Assembly (NCBI RefSeq): GCF_946227985.1
Contig: NZ_CAMKGL010000009.1
Span: forward strand, 1 to 64,000
DNA length: 64,000 nucleotides
Reading direction: 5' to 3'
DNA from: Serratia quinivorans
Lineage (GTDB): Bacteria; Pseudomonadota; Gammaproteobacteria; Enterobacterales; Enterobacteriaceae
The notes under the pieces are model-generated. The model searched no databases. It saw nothing but the letters and a program-made list of their open reading frames with translations, and was not told the DNA's origin. The position numbers and the translations under genes were made by a program. Below, one piece after another: positions 44,942-54,467 of this stretch (position 1 is the stretch's first letter; each line of letters opens with the position of its first letter).

Positions 44942-47900
44942 ACTGGCTGGGCCTGGTGCCTTTAAGTCTGGCGATGTTGCCACAGGCGCAGGGGGCAGAA
45001 ACCGTCGCGCCGGAACAATGGTTGCTGGAGCAGGTGCGCGTTGGTGAGGCCGGCAACAAAGATGAGTTGGTGCGCCAATCACTCTACCGGCTTGAGCTGA
45101 TGGATCCGAACAACCCGGAGGTGATTTCAGCGCGTATGCGCCTGGCATTACGCCAGGGGAATCAGGCGTTGGCGCAGCAGCAGCTGGATAAGCTGAAAAC
45201 GATTGCGCCGCAGTCCAGTGCCTATCGCCAGGCGGAAATGAACATGCTGCTGACCCAACCGGAAACCCGCCAAAAGCTGCAGCAGGCGCGGCTGATGGCG
45301 ACCGCCGGTCGTTTGCCGGAGGCCAAAGCGCAGTATGATGCCCTGTTCCATGGGGATCCGCCGACGCTTGAGCTGGCGGTGGAGTATTGGCGGCTGGTGG
45401 CACGGCTGCCGGGACAGGAAGCCGCGGCACTAAAACAACTGCAGGCGTTGGATCAGCAATATTCCGGTAACGTGCCGCTGCGTATGTCGCTGGCGCGCAT
45501 GTTGTTTAGTCAGGATCGTGATGCACAGGCCTATGATTTGCTGCAGAAAGTGGCGGCCGATCCTGCCGGGCGCGGGGATGCTGCCGATCTGTGGCTGGAG
45601 AAAGTGAAGGCCATGCCGGTCAGCCCGCAAAGCCTGGCGGCCCTTAACCGTTTTCTCGGGGTGTTTGAAACCGGCGATCAGGCGGTCAGCGCCCGGCAAG
45701 AGCTGGCCCGGCAGCAGGCGTTGTTGTCGGATCCGGCCTATCAGGCACGGGTACGCGGGTTGGCGCAGGTCGACAAGGGCGGCAGCCGTGCCGCCATTCC
45801 CGAACTGAAGAAAGCGCTGGCGGCTTCCCCCAATGATGCCGAAGTGCTGGGCGCGCTCGGGCAGGCTTACTCGCGCGCGGGTAATCGTCCGCAGGCCTTG
45901 AGCCTGTTCCGCCAGGCGTTGCAAGCCGATAAAAGCGGTTACGGCAGCAGTAAATGGCAGAGTTTGATCAAGAGTAACAGCTATTGGCTGGCGGTCGACG
46001 AGGGTGACAAGGCGTTGAAAGCCGGCAATCTGGCGCTGGCCCAGCAAAAATACCAACAGGCACGGCAATTCGACAACACCGACAGCAGTGCGGTGATCGG
46101 TTTGGGTGACGTTGCGGTCGCGCGTAAAGATGACGCCGCCGCCGAACGCTTTTATCAGCAGGCATTGCGGTTGGATCCGGGCAGCGGCAGTGCGGTGCGT
46201 GGTCTGGTGAATATTTACCAACGGCAATCGCCGGAAAAGGCGCTGGCCTACCTCAACAGTCTGCCGCGCAGCCAGCAAAACAAAATGCGCAGTACGCTGG
46301 AGGGTTTGCAGCTCGATATGCTCAAGCAGCAGGCCGATCGGCTGGTTCAGCAGCAGCAGTGGCACCAGGCGGCCGAAAAATACCGTCGTGCCCAGCAGAT
46401 GGACCCCGATGACGTCTGGTTGACCTATCACTACGCGCAAACGCTGCGTCAGGCCGGGCAGCCGCAGCAGGCGGATACCCTGTTCGCTCGGCTGGCGCAA
46501 AAACAGCGTGGTAACCCGCAGTTGGCCTATGCCTATGCGCTGTATCTCTCCGGTAGCGATCGCGACCCGCAGGCGCTGGCACAGTTGAATGCCTTACCCA
46601 CCGCACAGTGGAACGACAATATGCGCGAACTGGCGCAGCGTTTGAAAATGCAGGCAACGCTGGAGCATGCCGAGCAGCTACGCACCGCAGGTGATGAGCC
46701 GGGCGCGGTGGCTTACCTGCGTCGACAGCCGGTGGATACCCGTATCGATCTTCAGTTGGCCGATTGGGCGCTGGCACGCGGTGACTATGACGCCGCACTG
46801 GTCGACTATCAGCGGGTGCGGGCGCGCGAACCGAATAACCCGGATGCGCGACTGGGCGAAATCGAGGCTTATGTGGCGCAGGGCAAGCTGAACGAGGCAC
46901 GCCAGCGGCTGCAAACCAACGCGCCGGAGCCAATCCCCTCAGGCAACAGCGAGCGACGGGAGGCTAACGCCTGGTATGCCGTTGGCGAACCGCAAAAAGC
47001 CACCGACATCTTTACCCGGCTAAAAACCGCGGCCCAGCCAGAGCCGGCAAGCCAGTCGAAGGCGTTGATTTACCGTGATGCGGCGCGGCTCGAGCGCGAC
47101 CAACGCCAACCGGCGCTGGCGCAACAGGATTACAAACAGGCGATGGTGGCCAGCGGCATTGCGCCGGACGTGCCGCAGGATAACGACAGTTACACCTATC
47201 TGACACGCAACAACCCGAGCGATGACTGGCTCAAGCGAGGTATTCGCTCGGACGCGGCAGATTTGTACCGTCAGCAGGACGTTAACGTCACGCTCGATCA
47301 CGATTACTGGGGCTCGAGTGGTACCGGCGGTATCTCAGATTACAAAGCGCACGACACCATGCTGCAGGTGGATATGCCGTTGTACGACGGGCGGGCATTT
47401 TTCCGTTCCGATACCGTGCAGCTGGATGCCGGCCGTTTCTCTACCGACGGCAGCGGCAAATATTACGAAACCTTTGGTACCTGTAATACTCAGGGTTGTA
47501 GCGGTGACGAACATCAGAAAACCACCGGCACCAGCGTGGCGGTGGGCTGGCAGAACGATCGCTGGTCAGGGGACATCGGCACCACGCCGATGGGCTTTGA
47601 GGTGGTCGACTGGGTCGGCGGGCTGGCCTACAGCAATGACTGGAACCACATTGGCTGGACGTTGGCGGCTTCGCGTCGACCGATTTCCAGCTCATTGCTG
47701 GCGTTTGGTGGTACCAAAGATCCGAACACCGGCACCACCTGGGGTGGCGTTCGCGCCACTGGAGTCAGCCTGAGCGGCAGCTACGATCGTGGCGAGGCTC
47801 ATGGGGTCTGGGCCGATCTCAGCGCACATCAGTTGACCGGTAAAAACGTTGAGGATAACCAACGTGAACGCTTTATGGCCGGTTATTACTACAAGCTGAT

Positions 47901-48396
47901 CAATGAAGATAATCGCCGCGTCACCGTCGGGCTGAACACCATGCTGTGGCACTATCAGAAGGATTTGAGTGGTTACTCTCTTGGCCAGGGGGGCTATTAC
48001 AGCCCGCAGCAATATATGTCGCTGGCGCTGCCGGTCAATTATCGCCAGCGAACCGAGAACTGGTCATGGGAGCTGGGTGGGTCGGTGTCGCTGTCCCATT
48101 CGAAAACCAACAGTCAACAACGTTATCCGCTGCAAGGGCTGATCCCGGACTCGCTGCCGGACAAGTTTGCGGTAGAAGACGGCAGTTCTTCTTCCGGTGT
48201 CGGTTATACCCTGCGGGCGATTGTCGAGCGACGCCTCAGTTCGCACTGGACGCTGGGTGCCGGGCTCGATATCCAGCAGGCAAAAGACTATACACCAAGC
48301 CACGCATTGATTTATCTGCGCTATTCGATGGCCGGTTGGCAAGGCGACCTGGATTTACCGCCGCAGCCGCTGACGCCATACGCCGATTTCAAGTAA
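44923..48396 (+). CDS. bcsC: Cellulose secretion outer-membrane protein BcsC
   Basis: A 1157-residue protein with a signal peptide (cleavage after AQG, residue 25), a periplasmic solenoid of tetratricopeptide repeats (about 30-760, for example DAEVLGALGQAYSRAGNRPQ) and a C-terminal 16-strand beta-barrel (BCSC_C, about 790-1157, ending in an aromatic residue F before K). It guides the glucan through the periplasm and outer membrane. Last gene of bcsRQABZC. Confidence 0.96.
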   Translation: MRNFRINWLGLVPLSLAMLPQAQGAETVAPEQWLLEQVRVGEAGNKDELVRQSLYRLELMDPNNPEVISARMRLALRQGNQALAQQQLDKLKTIAPQSSAYRQAEMNMLLTQPETRQKLQQARLMATAGRLPEAKAQYDALFHGDPPTLELAVEYWRLVARLPGQEAAALKQLQALDQQYSGNVPLRMSLARMLFSQDRDAQAYDLLQKVAADPAGRGDAADLWLEKVKAMPVSPQSLAALNRFLGVFETGDQAVSARQELARQQALLSDPAYQARVRGLAQVDKGGSRAAIPELKKALAASPNDAEVLGALGQAYSRAGNRPQALSLFRQALQADKSGYGSSKWQSLIKSNSYWLAVDEGDKALKAGNLALAQQKYQQARQFDNTDSSAVIGLGDVAVARKDDAAAERFYQQALRLDPGSGSAVRGLVNIYQRQSPEKALAYLNSLPRSQQNKMRSTLEGLQLDMLKQQADRLVQQQQWHQAAEKYRRAQQMDPDDVWLTYHYAQTLRQAGQPQQADTLFARLAQKQRGNPQLAYAYALYLSGSDRDPQALAQLNALPTAQWNDNMRELAQRLKMQATLEHAEQLRTAGDEPGAVAYLRRQPVDTRIDLQLADWALARGDYDAALVDYQRVRAREPNNPDARLGEIEAYVAQGKLNEARQRLQTNAPEPIPSGNSERREANAWYAVGEPQKATDIFTRLKTAAQPEPASQSKALIYRDAARLERDQRQPALAQQDYKQAMVASGIAPDVPQDNDSYTYLTRNNPSDDWLKRGIRSDAADLYRQQDVNVTLDHDYWGSSGTGGISDYKAHDTMLQVDMPLYDGRAFFRSDTVQLDAGRFSTDGSGKYYETFGTCNTQGCSGDEHQKTTGTSVAVGWQNDRWSGDIGTTPMGFEVVDWVGGLAYSNDWNHIGWTLAASRRPISSSLLAFGGTKDPNTGTTWGGVRATGVSLSGSYDRGEAHGVWADLSAHQLTGKNVEDNQRERFMAGYYYKLINEDNRRVTVGLNTMLWHYQKDLSGYSLGQGGYYSPQQYMSLALPVNYRQRTENWSWELGGSVSLSHSKTNSQQRYPLQGLIPDSLPDKFAVEDGSSSSGVGYTLRAIVERRLSSHWTLGAGLDIQQAKDYTPSHALIYLRYSMAGWQGDLDLPPQPLTPYADFK

Positions 48397-48424
48397 CTCA
48401 ACTCAGGTAGATTCAGAGTGTCGG

Positions 48425-48449
48425 CACAGGGTAGTTTTGCTACCCTGTG
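48425..48449 (+). terminator. Hairpin after the bcs operon
   Basis: CACAGGGTAG (48425-48434), loop TTTTG, CTACCCTGTG (48440-48449). Stable stem with only a short T-stretch behind it; it probably separates bcsC from pdeK. Confidence 0.65.
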
Positions 48450-48685
48450 TGAGTTTGGTATGCATCCTGAGATACCTGGGCCTGGCGCACCGAGGGCACT
48501 ATCACTAATAACTGGCTTTGTAAGCCGCGTTTCATTAGGAAAAGACTGAAACCCGCGGTTTTCTTGGTTTTGTCCTGGGTATGGCAAGATAAAAACAGCT
48601 GACAATCGAGTATACTCAGACCGGTCCGAGGGATGGGTATTATTCATCCCTTTTTTATTTCAGCCCGAATTAGCGGAGAGCAGGT

Positions 48686-50692
48686 TTGCGGGTCAGGCGT
48701 TCATTAACGATTAAACAGATGGCAACGGTTTCCGGCGTGGCGCTGGTGACAATCTGTATCTTTATCGTGATCCAGTTATTCCATTTTGTGCAGCAGCGCA
48801 GGGATGACTATGCCCAGCAACTGGAAAATATTGCTCATTCCGTACGCCAGCCGCTGGCGGAGGCCGTGCTGCGCATGGATGTGCCGGAAACCAAGCGGGT
48901 GCTGAACACCTTGCTGCCGGTAGGTATCCTGAGCCGGGCGGATATTGTACTGCCGAACGAATTCCAGGCATTACACGCCAATTTCCCGCCTGAACGCCCG
49001 GTACCGACGCTGATTGCTCGCCTGTTTGAGCTGCCAATCCAGATTTCCGTTCCGCTCTATTCGCTGGAGCGCGTGCCGGCCAACCCGCAGCCGTTGGCTT
49101 ATCTGGTGCTGCAGGCCGACTCGTTCCGCATGTACCAATTCATTCTCAGCATTCTGTCGACCATGTTATCGACCTATTTGCTACTGGCGCTGATTCTGTC
49201 GGTTTCTATCAGCTGGTGTATGAACCGGCTGATGGTGCATCCGCTGCGCGCGATGGCCAAAGAACTGGAAAATATTTCCCAGGAAGAAGCGCCTTACCAT
49301 CAACTGATGCTGCCGGCGTTACACCAGGACGACGAACTGGGGTTGTTGGTTCGCAATTACAACCGCAATCAGCAGCGGTTGGCCAAAGCCCATGCCGAAA
49401 TGAGCCGTATGAGCACCCATCATCCGGTTACCGAGCTGCCGAATCAGGCGCTGTTTACCGCTCTGCTGGAGCAACATATTGCTTCCAGCCTGAGGCCTGA
49501 GCGTTTTAATTTGCTGGTTATTGGCATCGAAACCTTGCATGAGGCCTCCGGTGTGCTCAACCCGGCAATGCGTGAAGCCCTGCTGCTGACGTTGGTTAAG
49601 AAACTGCGTGAGTGCATCGATGAAAACGGCGTGCTGGCGCAGCTGAGCAAAACCGAGTTTGCCATTCTGGCCAAAGGTGTTGAGCGGCCGTTCCACGCCA
49701 TGCAATTGGCGCGTCGAATCATGGCACAGATTAACGCGCCGCTGAGCCTGCAGGATATGCCGCTGCGGCCCAACGCCAGCATCGGCATCGCCCATTATCT
49801 TAATCCGGGAGAAAGCGCGGAGCAGTTACTGCGCAGTGCCACCTCGGCGATGATGTCGGCGCATCGTGAAGGTAAAAATCAGGTGTTGTTCTTCGAGCCC
49901 AGCCTGACGGAGCGTACGCAAAAACGACTGACGCAGGAAAGTGAAATTCTGCAAGCCATCGAACAGCGTCGTTTCACCCTGTTTTTGCAGCCTCAGGTCG
50001 ATATGCAGTCCAACTCGGTGATCGGCGCCGAGGCCTTGCTGCGCTGGCAGCAGTACGACGGCAGCTTTACCCTGCCGGCCGAAGTTATTCCGTTAGCCGA
50101 AGAGCTGGGTGTGATTGTGCCGCTCGGCAACTGGGTGCTGGAAGAGGCTTGCTTGATCCTGGCCGATTGGCAGGCCCGGGGTATTACGCTGCCGCTGGCG
50201 GTCAATGTGTCCCCAATCCAGATGCGGCATGAGGATTTTATTCCGCACCTGAAGAACCTGCTGGCGCAGTATCAGATTGACCCGCGCAAATTGCTGCTGG
50301 AAATTACCGAAACGGTGCGTATTGACGATCTCGATCGCGCATTGGCGCTGTTGCGGGAGTTGCACGATTTGGGGCTTTCCATCGCGCTGGATGACTTCGG
50401 CATGGGATATTCCAGCCTTAATTACCTCAACCGATTGAAATGCCTGCCGATCGATTTGATTAAAATCGACAAGAGCTTTATTCAGGGCCTGCCGACGGAC
50501 GATGCCATGGTGCGTATTGTCAGTTCGATTTCTGAGGTGCTGGCTCTGCCGGTGATGGCCGAAGGTGTTGAAAATGCCGAGCAGCGTGACTGGCTGTTGC
50601 AGCAGGGTATTCATAGCGGCCAGGGCTTCCTGTTTGCTCGTCCGTTACCGCGCAGTGAGTTTGAAGCCGAATTCTGCCGGCCTTCGGCCTGA
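48686..50692 (+). CDS. pdeK: c-di-GMP phosphodiesterase PdeK/YhjK (HmsP-like)
   Basis: A 668-residue membrane protein: helix at 12-32, periplasmic sensor domain to about 150, second helix about 152-175, HAMP, a degenerate GGDEF domain (SKTEF replaces GGDEF) and an EAL domain from about 415. The EAL domain looks active: GAEALLRW, NVSPIQMRHEDF, LLLEITET, LDDFGMGYSSLNYL and IKIDKSFI are intact. It hydrolyses c-di-GMP and should counteract BcsA and BcsE. The TTG start at 48686 follows GGAG and gives the same N-terminus as E. coli YhjK. Confidence 0.93.
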   Translation: MRVRRSLTIKQMATVSGVALVTICIFIVIQLFHFVQQRRDDYAQQLENIAHSVRQPLAEAVLRMDVPETKRVLNTLLPVGILSRADIVLPNEFQALHANFPPERPVPTLIARLFELPIQISVPLYSLERVPANPQPLAYLVLQADSFRMYQFILSILSTMLSTYLLLALILSVSISWCMNRLMVHPLRAMAKELENISQEEAPYHQLMLPALHQDDELGLLVRNYNRNQQRLAKAHAEMSRMSTHHPVTELPNQALFTALLEQHIASSLRPERFNLLVIGIETLHEASGVLNPAMREALLLTLVKKLRECIDENGVLAQLSKTEFAILAKGVERPFHAMQLARRIMAQINAPLSLQDMPLRPNASIGIAHYLNPGESAEQLLRSATSAMMSAHREGKNQVLFFEPSLTERTQKRLTQESEILQAIEQRRFTLFLQPQVDMQSNSVIGAEALLRWQQYDGSFTLPAEVIPLAEELGVIVPLGNWVLEEACLILADWQARGITLPLAVNVSPIQMRHEDFIPHLKNLLAQYQIDPRKLLLEITETVRIDDLDRALALLRELHDLGLSIALDDFGMGYSSLNYLNRLKCLPIDLIKIDKSFIQGLPTDDAMVRIVSSISEVLALPVMAEGVENAEQRDWLLQQGIHSGQGFLFARPLPRSEFEAEFCRPSA

Positions 50693-50983
50693 CTCCCTTT
50701 TGCCTTTCGTCATGGGTGACATCCGGGTCGCCCATTACCCTGTCCGAAAACCGCCAGTGATACCTACCTCTTTTGCGTTAGTGCAAACAAAGGGTTACGC
50801 AATTTATAACCTTGCATTTGGGCTGGCGCGTTTCAGCTCTTAAATTCGTATCAACATGTATCTATTGGTGCAACAAATTATTTCCATGTTGTTAGGTGGG
50901 TGTTATTTTCCGCGCAAGCGATGAACAGGCGAGATAACTAGACTACCGCCTGGTGCGTGTCTTCCCCTCCAAAGGATGTTCAT

Positions 50984-52273
50984 ATGAAACTCACTATCTT
51001 TAAGAGCCTCTATTTTCAGGTGCTGACAGCGATTACGCTGGGCGTCCTGCTTGGCCATTTCTACCCTGACATTGGCGCGCAGATGAAACCTCTGGGCGAT
51101 GGATTCGTCAAACTGATTAAAATGATCATCGCTCCGGTGATTTTCTGTACCGTGGTGACCGGTATCGCGGGCATGGAGAGCATGAAGGCCGTAGGCCGTA
51201 CCGGCGCGATTGCACTGCTTTATTTTGAAATTGTCAGCACCATTGCGCTGCTGATTGGTTTGCTGATCGTCAACCTGGTACAACCGGGTGCCGGGATGAA
51301 CATCGACCCCGGTACGCTGGATGCCAAAGCGGTAGCCGTCTACGCCGAACAAGCCCAGCAGCAAGGCATTGTCCCGTTCTTGCTGGACATCATTCCCGGC
51401 AGCGTGATTGGTGCCTTTGCCAGCGGCAATATTCTGCAGGTGCTGCTGTTTGCCGTGCTGTTTGGTTTTGCCCTGCATCGCCTGGGCGATAAGGGCCAAC
51501 TGATCTTCAATGTGATTGAAAGCTTCTCCCGCGTGATCTTCGGCATCATCAATATGATTATGCGCCTGGCGCCGTTGGGAGCCTTTGGGGCAATGGCGTT
51601 CACCATAGGTAAGTACGGCGTGGGCTCGCTGCTGCAGCTCGGTCAGTTGATCGCCTGTTTCTATCTCACCTGCGTTCTGTTCGTGGTGGTGGTGCTGGGC
51701 TCGATTGCCCGCGCCAACGGCTTCAGCATTTTTAAGTTTGTTCGTTATATAAGAGAAGAGTTGTTGATCGTGCTCGGGACCTCTTCTTCCGAGTCGGTAC
51801 TGCCGCGTATGCTCGACAAGATGGAAAAACTGGGCTGCAAGAAATCGGTGGTGGGCCTGGTTATTCCGACCGGCTATTCCTTTAACCTGGACGGCACCTC
51901 AATCTACCTGACTATGGCCGCGGTGTTTATCGCGCAGGCGACCAACACCCATATGGATGTTATCCATCAGGTAACGCTGCTGGTGGTGCTGCTGCTGTCC
52001 TCTAAAGGGGCGGCAGGGGTGACCGGCAGTGGCTTTATCGTGCTGGCCGCCACCATTTCCGCCGTCGGTCATCTGCCACTGGCCGGTCTGGCGCTGATTC
52101 TGGGTATTGACCGCTTTATGTCTGAAGCCCGTGCGCTGACCAACCTGGTCGGTAACGGTGTGGCCACGGTGGTGGTGGCAAAATGGTGTAAACAGCTGGA
52201 TGAAAAACAACTGCATGACACCCTGTCCAACAAGACTGGCTCAGGAGCCGATAAAACGCTGCCTTCAGCCTGA
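50984..52273 (+). CDS. dctA: C4-dicarboxylate transporter DctA
   Basis: A 429-residue cation/dicarboxylate symporter for succinate, fumarate and malate under aerobic growth. Family hallmarks are the serine-rich hairpin [25 protein letters not shown] and the final helix motif [16 protein letters not shown]. The ATG at 50984 follows AAAGGATGTTC; the frame is open 27 bases further. The 291-base gap upstream holds no gene. Confidence 0.97.
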   Translation: MKLTIFKSLYFQVLTAITLGVLLGHFYPDIGAQMKPLGDGFVKLIKMIIAPVIFCTVVTGIAGMESMKAVGRTGAIALLYFEIVSTIALLIGLLIVNLVQPGAGMNIDPGTLDAKAVAVYAEQAQQQGIVPFLLDIIPGSVIGAFASGNILQVLLFAVLFGFALHRLGDKGQLIFNVIESFSRVIFGIINMIMRLAPLGAFGAMAFTIGKYGVGSLLQLGQLIACFYLTCVLFVVVVLGSIARANGFSIFKFVRYIREELLIVLGTSSSESVLPRMLDKMEKLGCKKSVVGLVIPTGYSFNLDGTSIYLTMAAVFIAQATNTHMDVIHQVTLLVVLLLSSKGAAGVTGSGFIVLAATISAVGHLPLAGLALILGIDRFMSEARALTNLVGNGVATVVVAKWCKQLDEKQLHDTLSNKTGSGADKTLPSA

Positions 52274-52287
52274 TTTTATCCTCAAAT

Positions 52288-52311
52288 CACCGGTTGCCAC
52301 GGCAACCGGTG
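52288..52311 (+). terminator. Hairpin after dctA
   Basis: CACCGGTTGCC (52288-52298) and GGCAACCGGTG (52301-52311) form a near-continuous palindrome, followed by ACATTTTAT. Probably the dctA terminator. Confidence 0.7.
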
Positions 52312-52555
52312 ACATTTTATCCCCCCGCGTAATGATTTCTTGCATTAAAAATACGGTTATCCATTATTTTTCACACTAATGAGTGACATCCGCAAAGGCG
52401 CGCGGTCTAACTCGATGGTACACTTTCTACTTTCCGCCCCACTGTGAAACTCAGGGCGTTTTGTTTGTAGGCTGTTGGTTGCAGCCTAATATTCCGGTAA
52501 ATGGAATATCCGCATTTGCATAAAGAAATTGGATAGTCATTAAGTAGGGGTTCAC

Positions 52556-54049
52556 ATGCAGGGCACCAGAATTCATCTCATAGCAGGTGGGCTGCTGTTG
52601 GCTGTAGCCAACAGCAGCGTGCAGGCTGAAGCACTACAACCCGATCCTGCCTGGCAGCAGGGGGCATTGGCCAACGGGTTTTCATGGCAGATATTAGACA
52701 CACCGCAGCGGCCGAGCGATCGCGTCGAGCTGCGGTTGATGGTTAACACCGGCTCTTTAGTGGAGTCTTCACAACAGATTGGCTTCGCCCATCTGTTGCC
52801 GCGCCTGTCGTTGGCGCGCAGCGAAAGCTTTACGCCGCCGCAGTTGCGCTCACTGTGGCAACAAAGCGTAGACAGCGAACGACCTTTGCCGCCGGCCATC
52901 AGTTCTTATGACTTCACCATTTATAATCTCAGTTTGCCGAATAACCGCCCAGATCTGCTGAAAGAAGCGCTGACGTGGCTTTCCGATACCACCGGCAAGC
53001 TGGCGATCGACGAACATACGGTGCATGCGGTGGTCAACTCCAGTGTTGATCCGGTTGGCACTTTCCCACCGAATCCAAAAGATGCCTGGTGGCGCTATCG
53101 CCTGAAAGGCTCAACGATGCTGGCACACGATCCGGCCCAGCCCGCCAAGCGACCGGTGAATGTTGATCAACTGAAGAAATTCTACCAGCAGTGGTACACC
53201 CCGGACGCGATGACGCTGTACGTGGTGGGCAAGGTAGACAGCCGTAGCCTGAGTGAACAAATCAACAAAGCCTTCTCGCCGCTGCAAGGCAAGCGTGAAA
53301 CGCCGGCCCTGATGCCAACGCTGACTTCACTGCCACCACAGCCGGTCAGCCTGATCAGCGAGCAGGTGAAGCAGGATACGCTGTCGATCATGTGGGATGC
53401 ACCCTGGCACCCGATCCGTGATTCGCAAAATCTGAGCCGCTATTGGCGCGGGGATATGGCTCGCGAAGCGCTGTTCTGGCATCTCCAGCAGGTGCTGGAC
53501 AAGAGTGACCAGAAAAACCTGCATCTGGGCTTCGATTGCCGCGTGCAGTACCAACGCGCCCAATGTGCCATCCATCTCGACACGCCAAACAACAACCTGA
53601 ACAACAGCCTGGGCTTTATCGCCCGCGAGTTGGCTAACGTGCGTAATAACGGTTTGTCGCAAGACGAGTTTAACGCACTGCTGGCGCAGAAAAACGATCA
53701 ACTCAGCAAGCTGTTTGCCACCTATGCCCGCACCGATACGGATGTGTTGATGAGCCAGCGCCTGCGTTCGCAACAGAGCGGCGTAGTGGATATCGCGCCG
53801 GAGCAGTATCAAAAACTGCGTCAGGAGTTCCTGAGCGGATTGACGCTGGAAGCGCTGAATCAGGAACTGAAACTTCAGCTTTCGCAAGATGCGACCCTGG
53901 TGCTGATGCAGCCGAAAGGCGAGCCTGAGATGAGCATGAAGCAGTTACAGGAAACCTATACCGGCATTATGTCCCCGGCACCTGCCGTAGTCTCGGAAGA
54001 GGTTAAACCTACCGATACCGCTCCAGCGCCGGAGACCAGCGCACAGTAA
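52556..54049 (+). CDS. yhjJ: M16-family periplasmic protein YhjJ, probably not a peptidase
   Basis: A 497-residue exported protein (signal peptide to about residue 24, SVQA/EALQ) with two M16 domains. It matches E. coli YhjJ in full, including ALQPDPAWQQG and PNNRPDLLKEAL. The zinc motif HxxEH is not conserved: the corresponding stretch is GFAHLLPRLSLA, so metal-dependent cleavage is unlikely. Role unknown; perhaps a binding or chaperone function. The tail (about 465-497) is low-complexity Pro/Ala/Thr. Confidence 0.92.
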   Translation: MQGTRIHLIAGGLLLAVANSSVQAEALQPDPAWQQGALANGFSWQILDTPQRPSDRVELRLMVNTGSLVESSQQIGFAHLLPRLSLARSESFTPPQLRSLWQQSVDSERPLPPAISSYDFTIYNLSLPNNRPDLLKEALTWLSDTTGKLAIDEHTVHAVVNSSVDPVGTFPPNPKDAWWRYRLKGSTMLAHDPAQPAKRPVNVDQLKKFYQQWYTPDAMTLYVVGKVDSRSLSEQINKAFSPLQGKRETPALMPTLTSLPPQPVSLISEQVKQDTLSIMWDAPWHPIRDSQNLSRYWRGDMAREALFWHLQQVLDKSDQKNLHLGFDCRVQYQRAQCAIHLDTPNNNLNNSLGFIARELANVRNNGLSQDEFNALLAQKNDQLSKLFATYARTDTDVLMSQRLRSQQSGVVDIAPEQYQKLRQEFLSGLTLEALNQELKLQLSQDATLVLMQPKGEPEMSMKQLQETYTGIMSPAPAVVSEEVKPTDTAPAPETSAQ

Positions 54050-54056
54050 GGGGTGG

Positions 54057-54072
54057 GGGGGCGTTTGCCCCC
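54057..54072. terminator. Hairpin between convergent yhjJ and ppiC
   Basis: GGGGGC (54057-54062), loop GTTT, GCCCCC (54067-54072). No good T-tract on either strand, so it may act together with the convergence. Confidence 0.5.
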
Positions 54073-54076
54073 TCAA

Positions 54077-54358
54077 TCAACTGCGGTACAGCACTTTGAT
54101 GATGTGGTAGCCGAACTGGGTTTTGACCGGGCCGTAGGGCTTGAGCAGCGGAATGCTGAATACCGCTTTATCGAAGGCTGCCACCATGGTGCCCTTGTTG
54201 AACTCGCCCAAAGAACCGCCATTGCGTTTTGATGGGCAAGTTGAGTATTTGCGCGCCAGGGTGTCAAAGCTGACGCCGCGTTTAAGCTTGGCCAGCAGTT
54301 CATCGGCCAGTTTTTCGTTATCTACCAGAATGTGCAGGGCGCACGCCGTCTTTGCCAT
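54077..54358 (-). CDS. ppiC: Peptidyl-prolyl isomerase C (parvulin)
   Basis: A 93-residue cytosolic parvulin, the same size as E. coli PpiC. Active-site features are the starting ALHILV histidine, [13 protein letters not shown], and the FGYHIIKVL end with the second histidine. It catalyses cis-trans isomerisation of prolyl bonds. Divergent from rep. Confidence 0.96.
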   Translation of the reverse strand: MAKTACALHILVDNEKLADELLAKLKRGVSFDTLARKYSTCPSKRNGGSLGEFNKGTMVAAFDKAVFSIPLLKPYGPVKTQFGYHIIKVLYRS

Positions 54359-54467
54359 GGTATTGCCTTTATCAATACAGAAATTGCGCTGATTATACCC
54401 GTTAAATCTCGTCGACGCTTTCTGCTACAATCCTCTCCCACGTTATAAAGTCGAGCAATAAAGCGCC

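Noticed and set aside
45430-46500. 356-codon minus-strand frame inside bcsC
   Set aside because: Antisense to the repetitive TPR region of BcsC; open frames there follow from codon bias.
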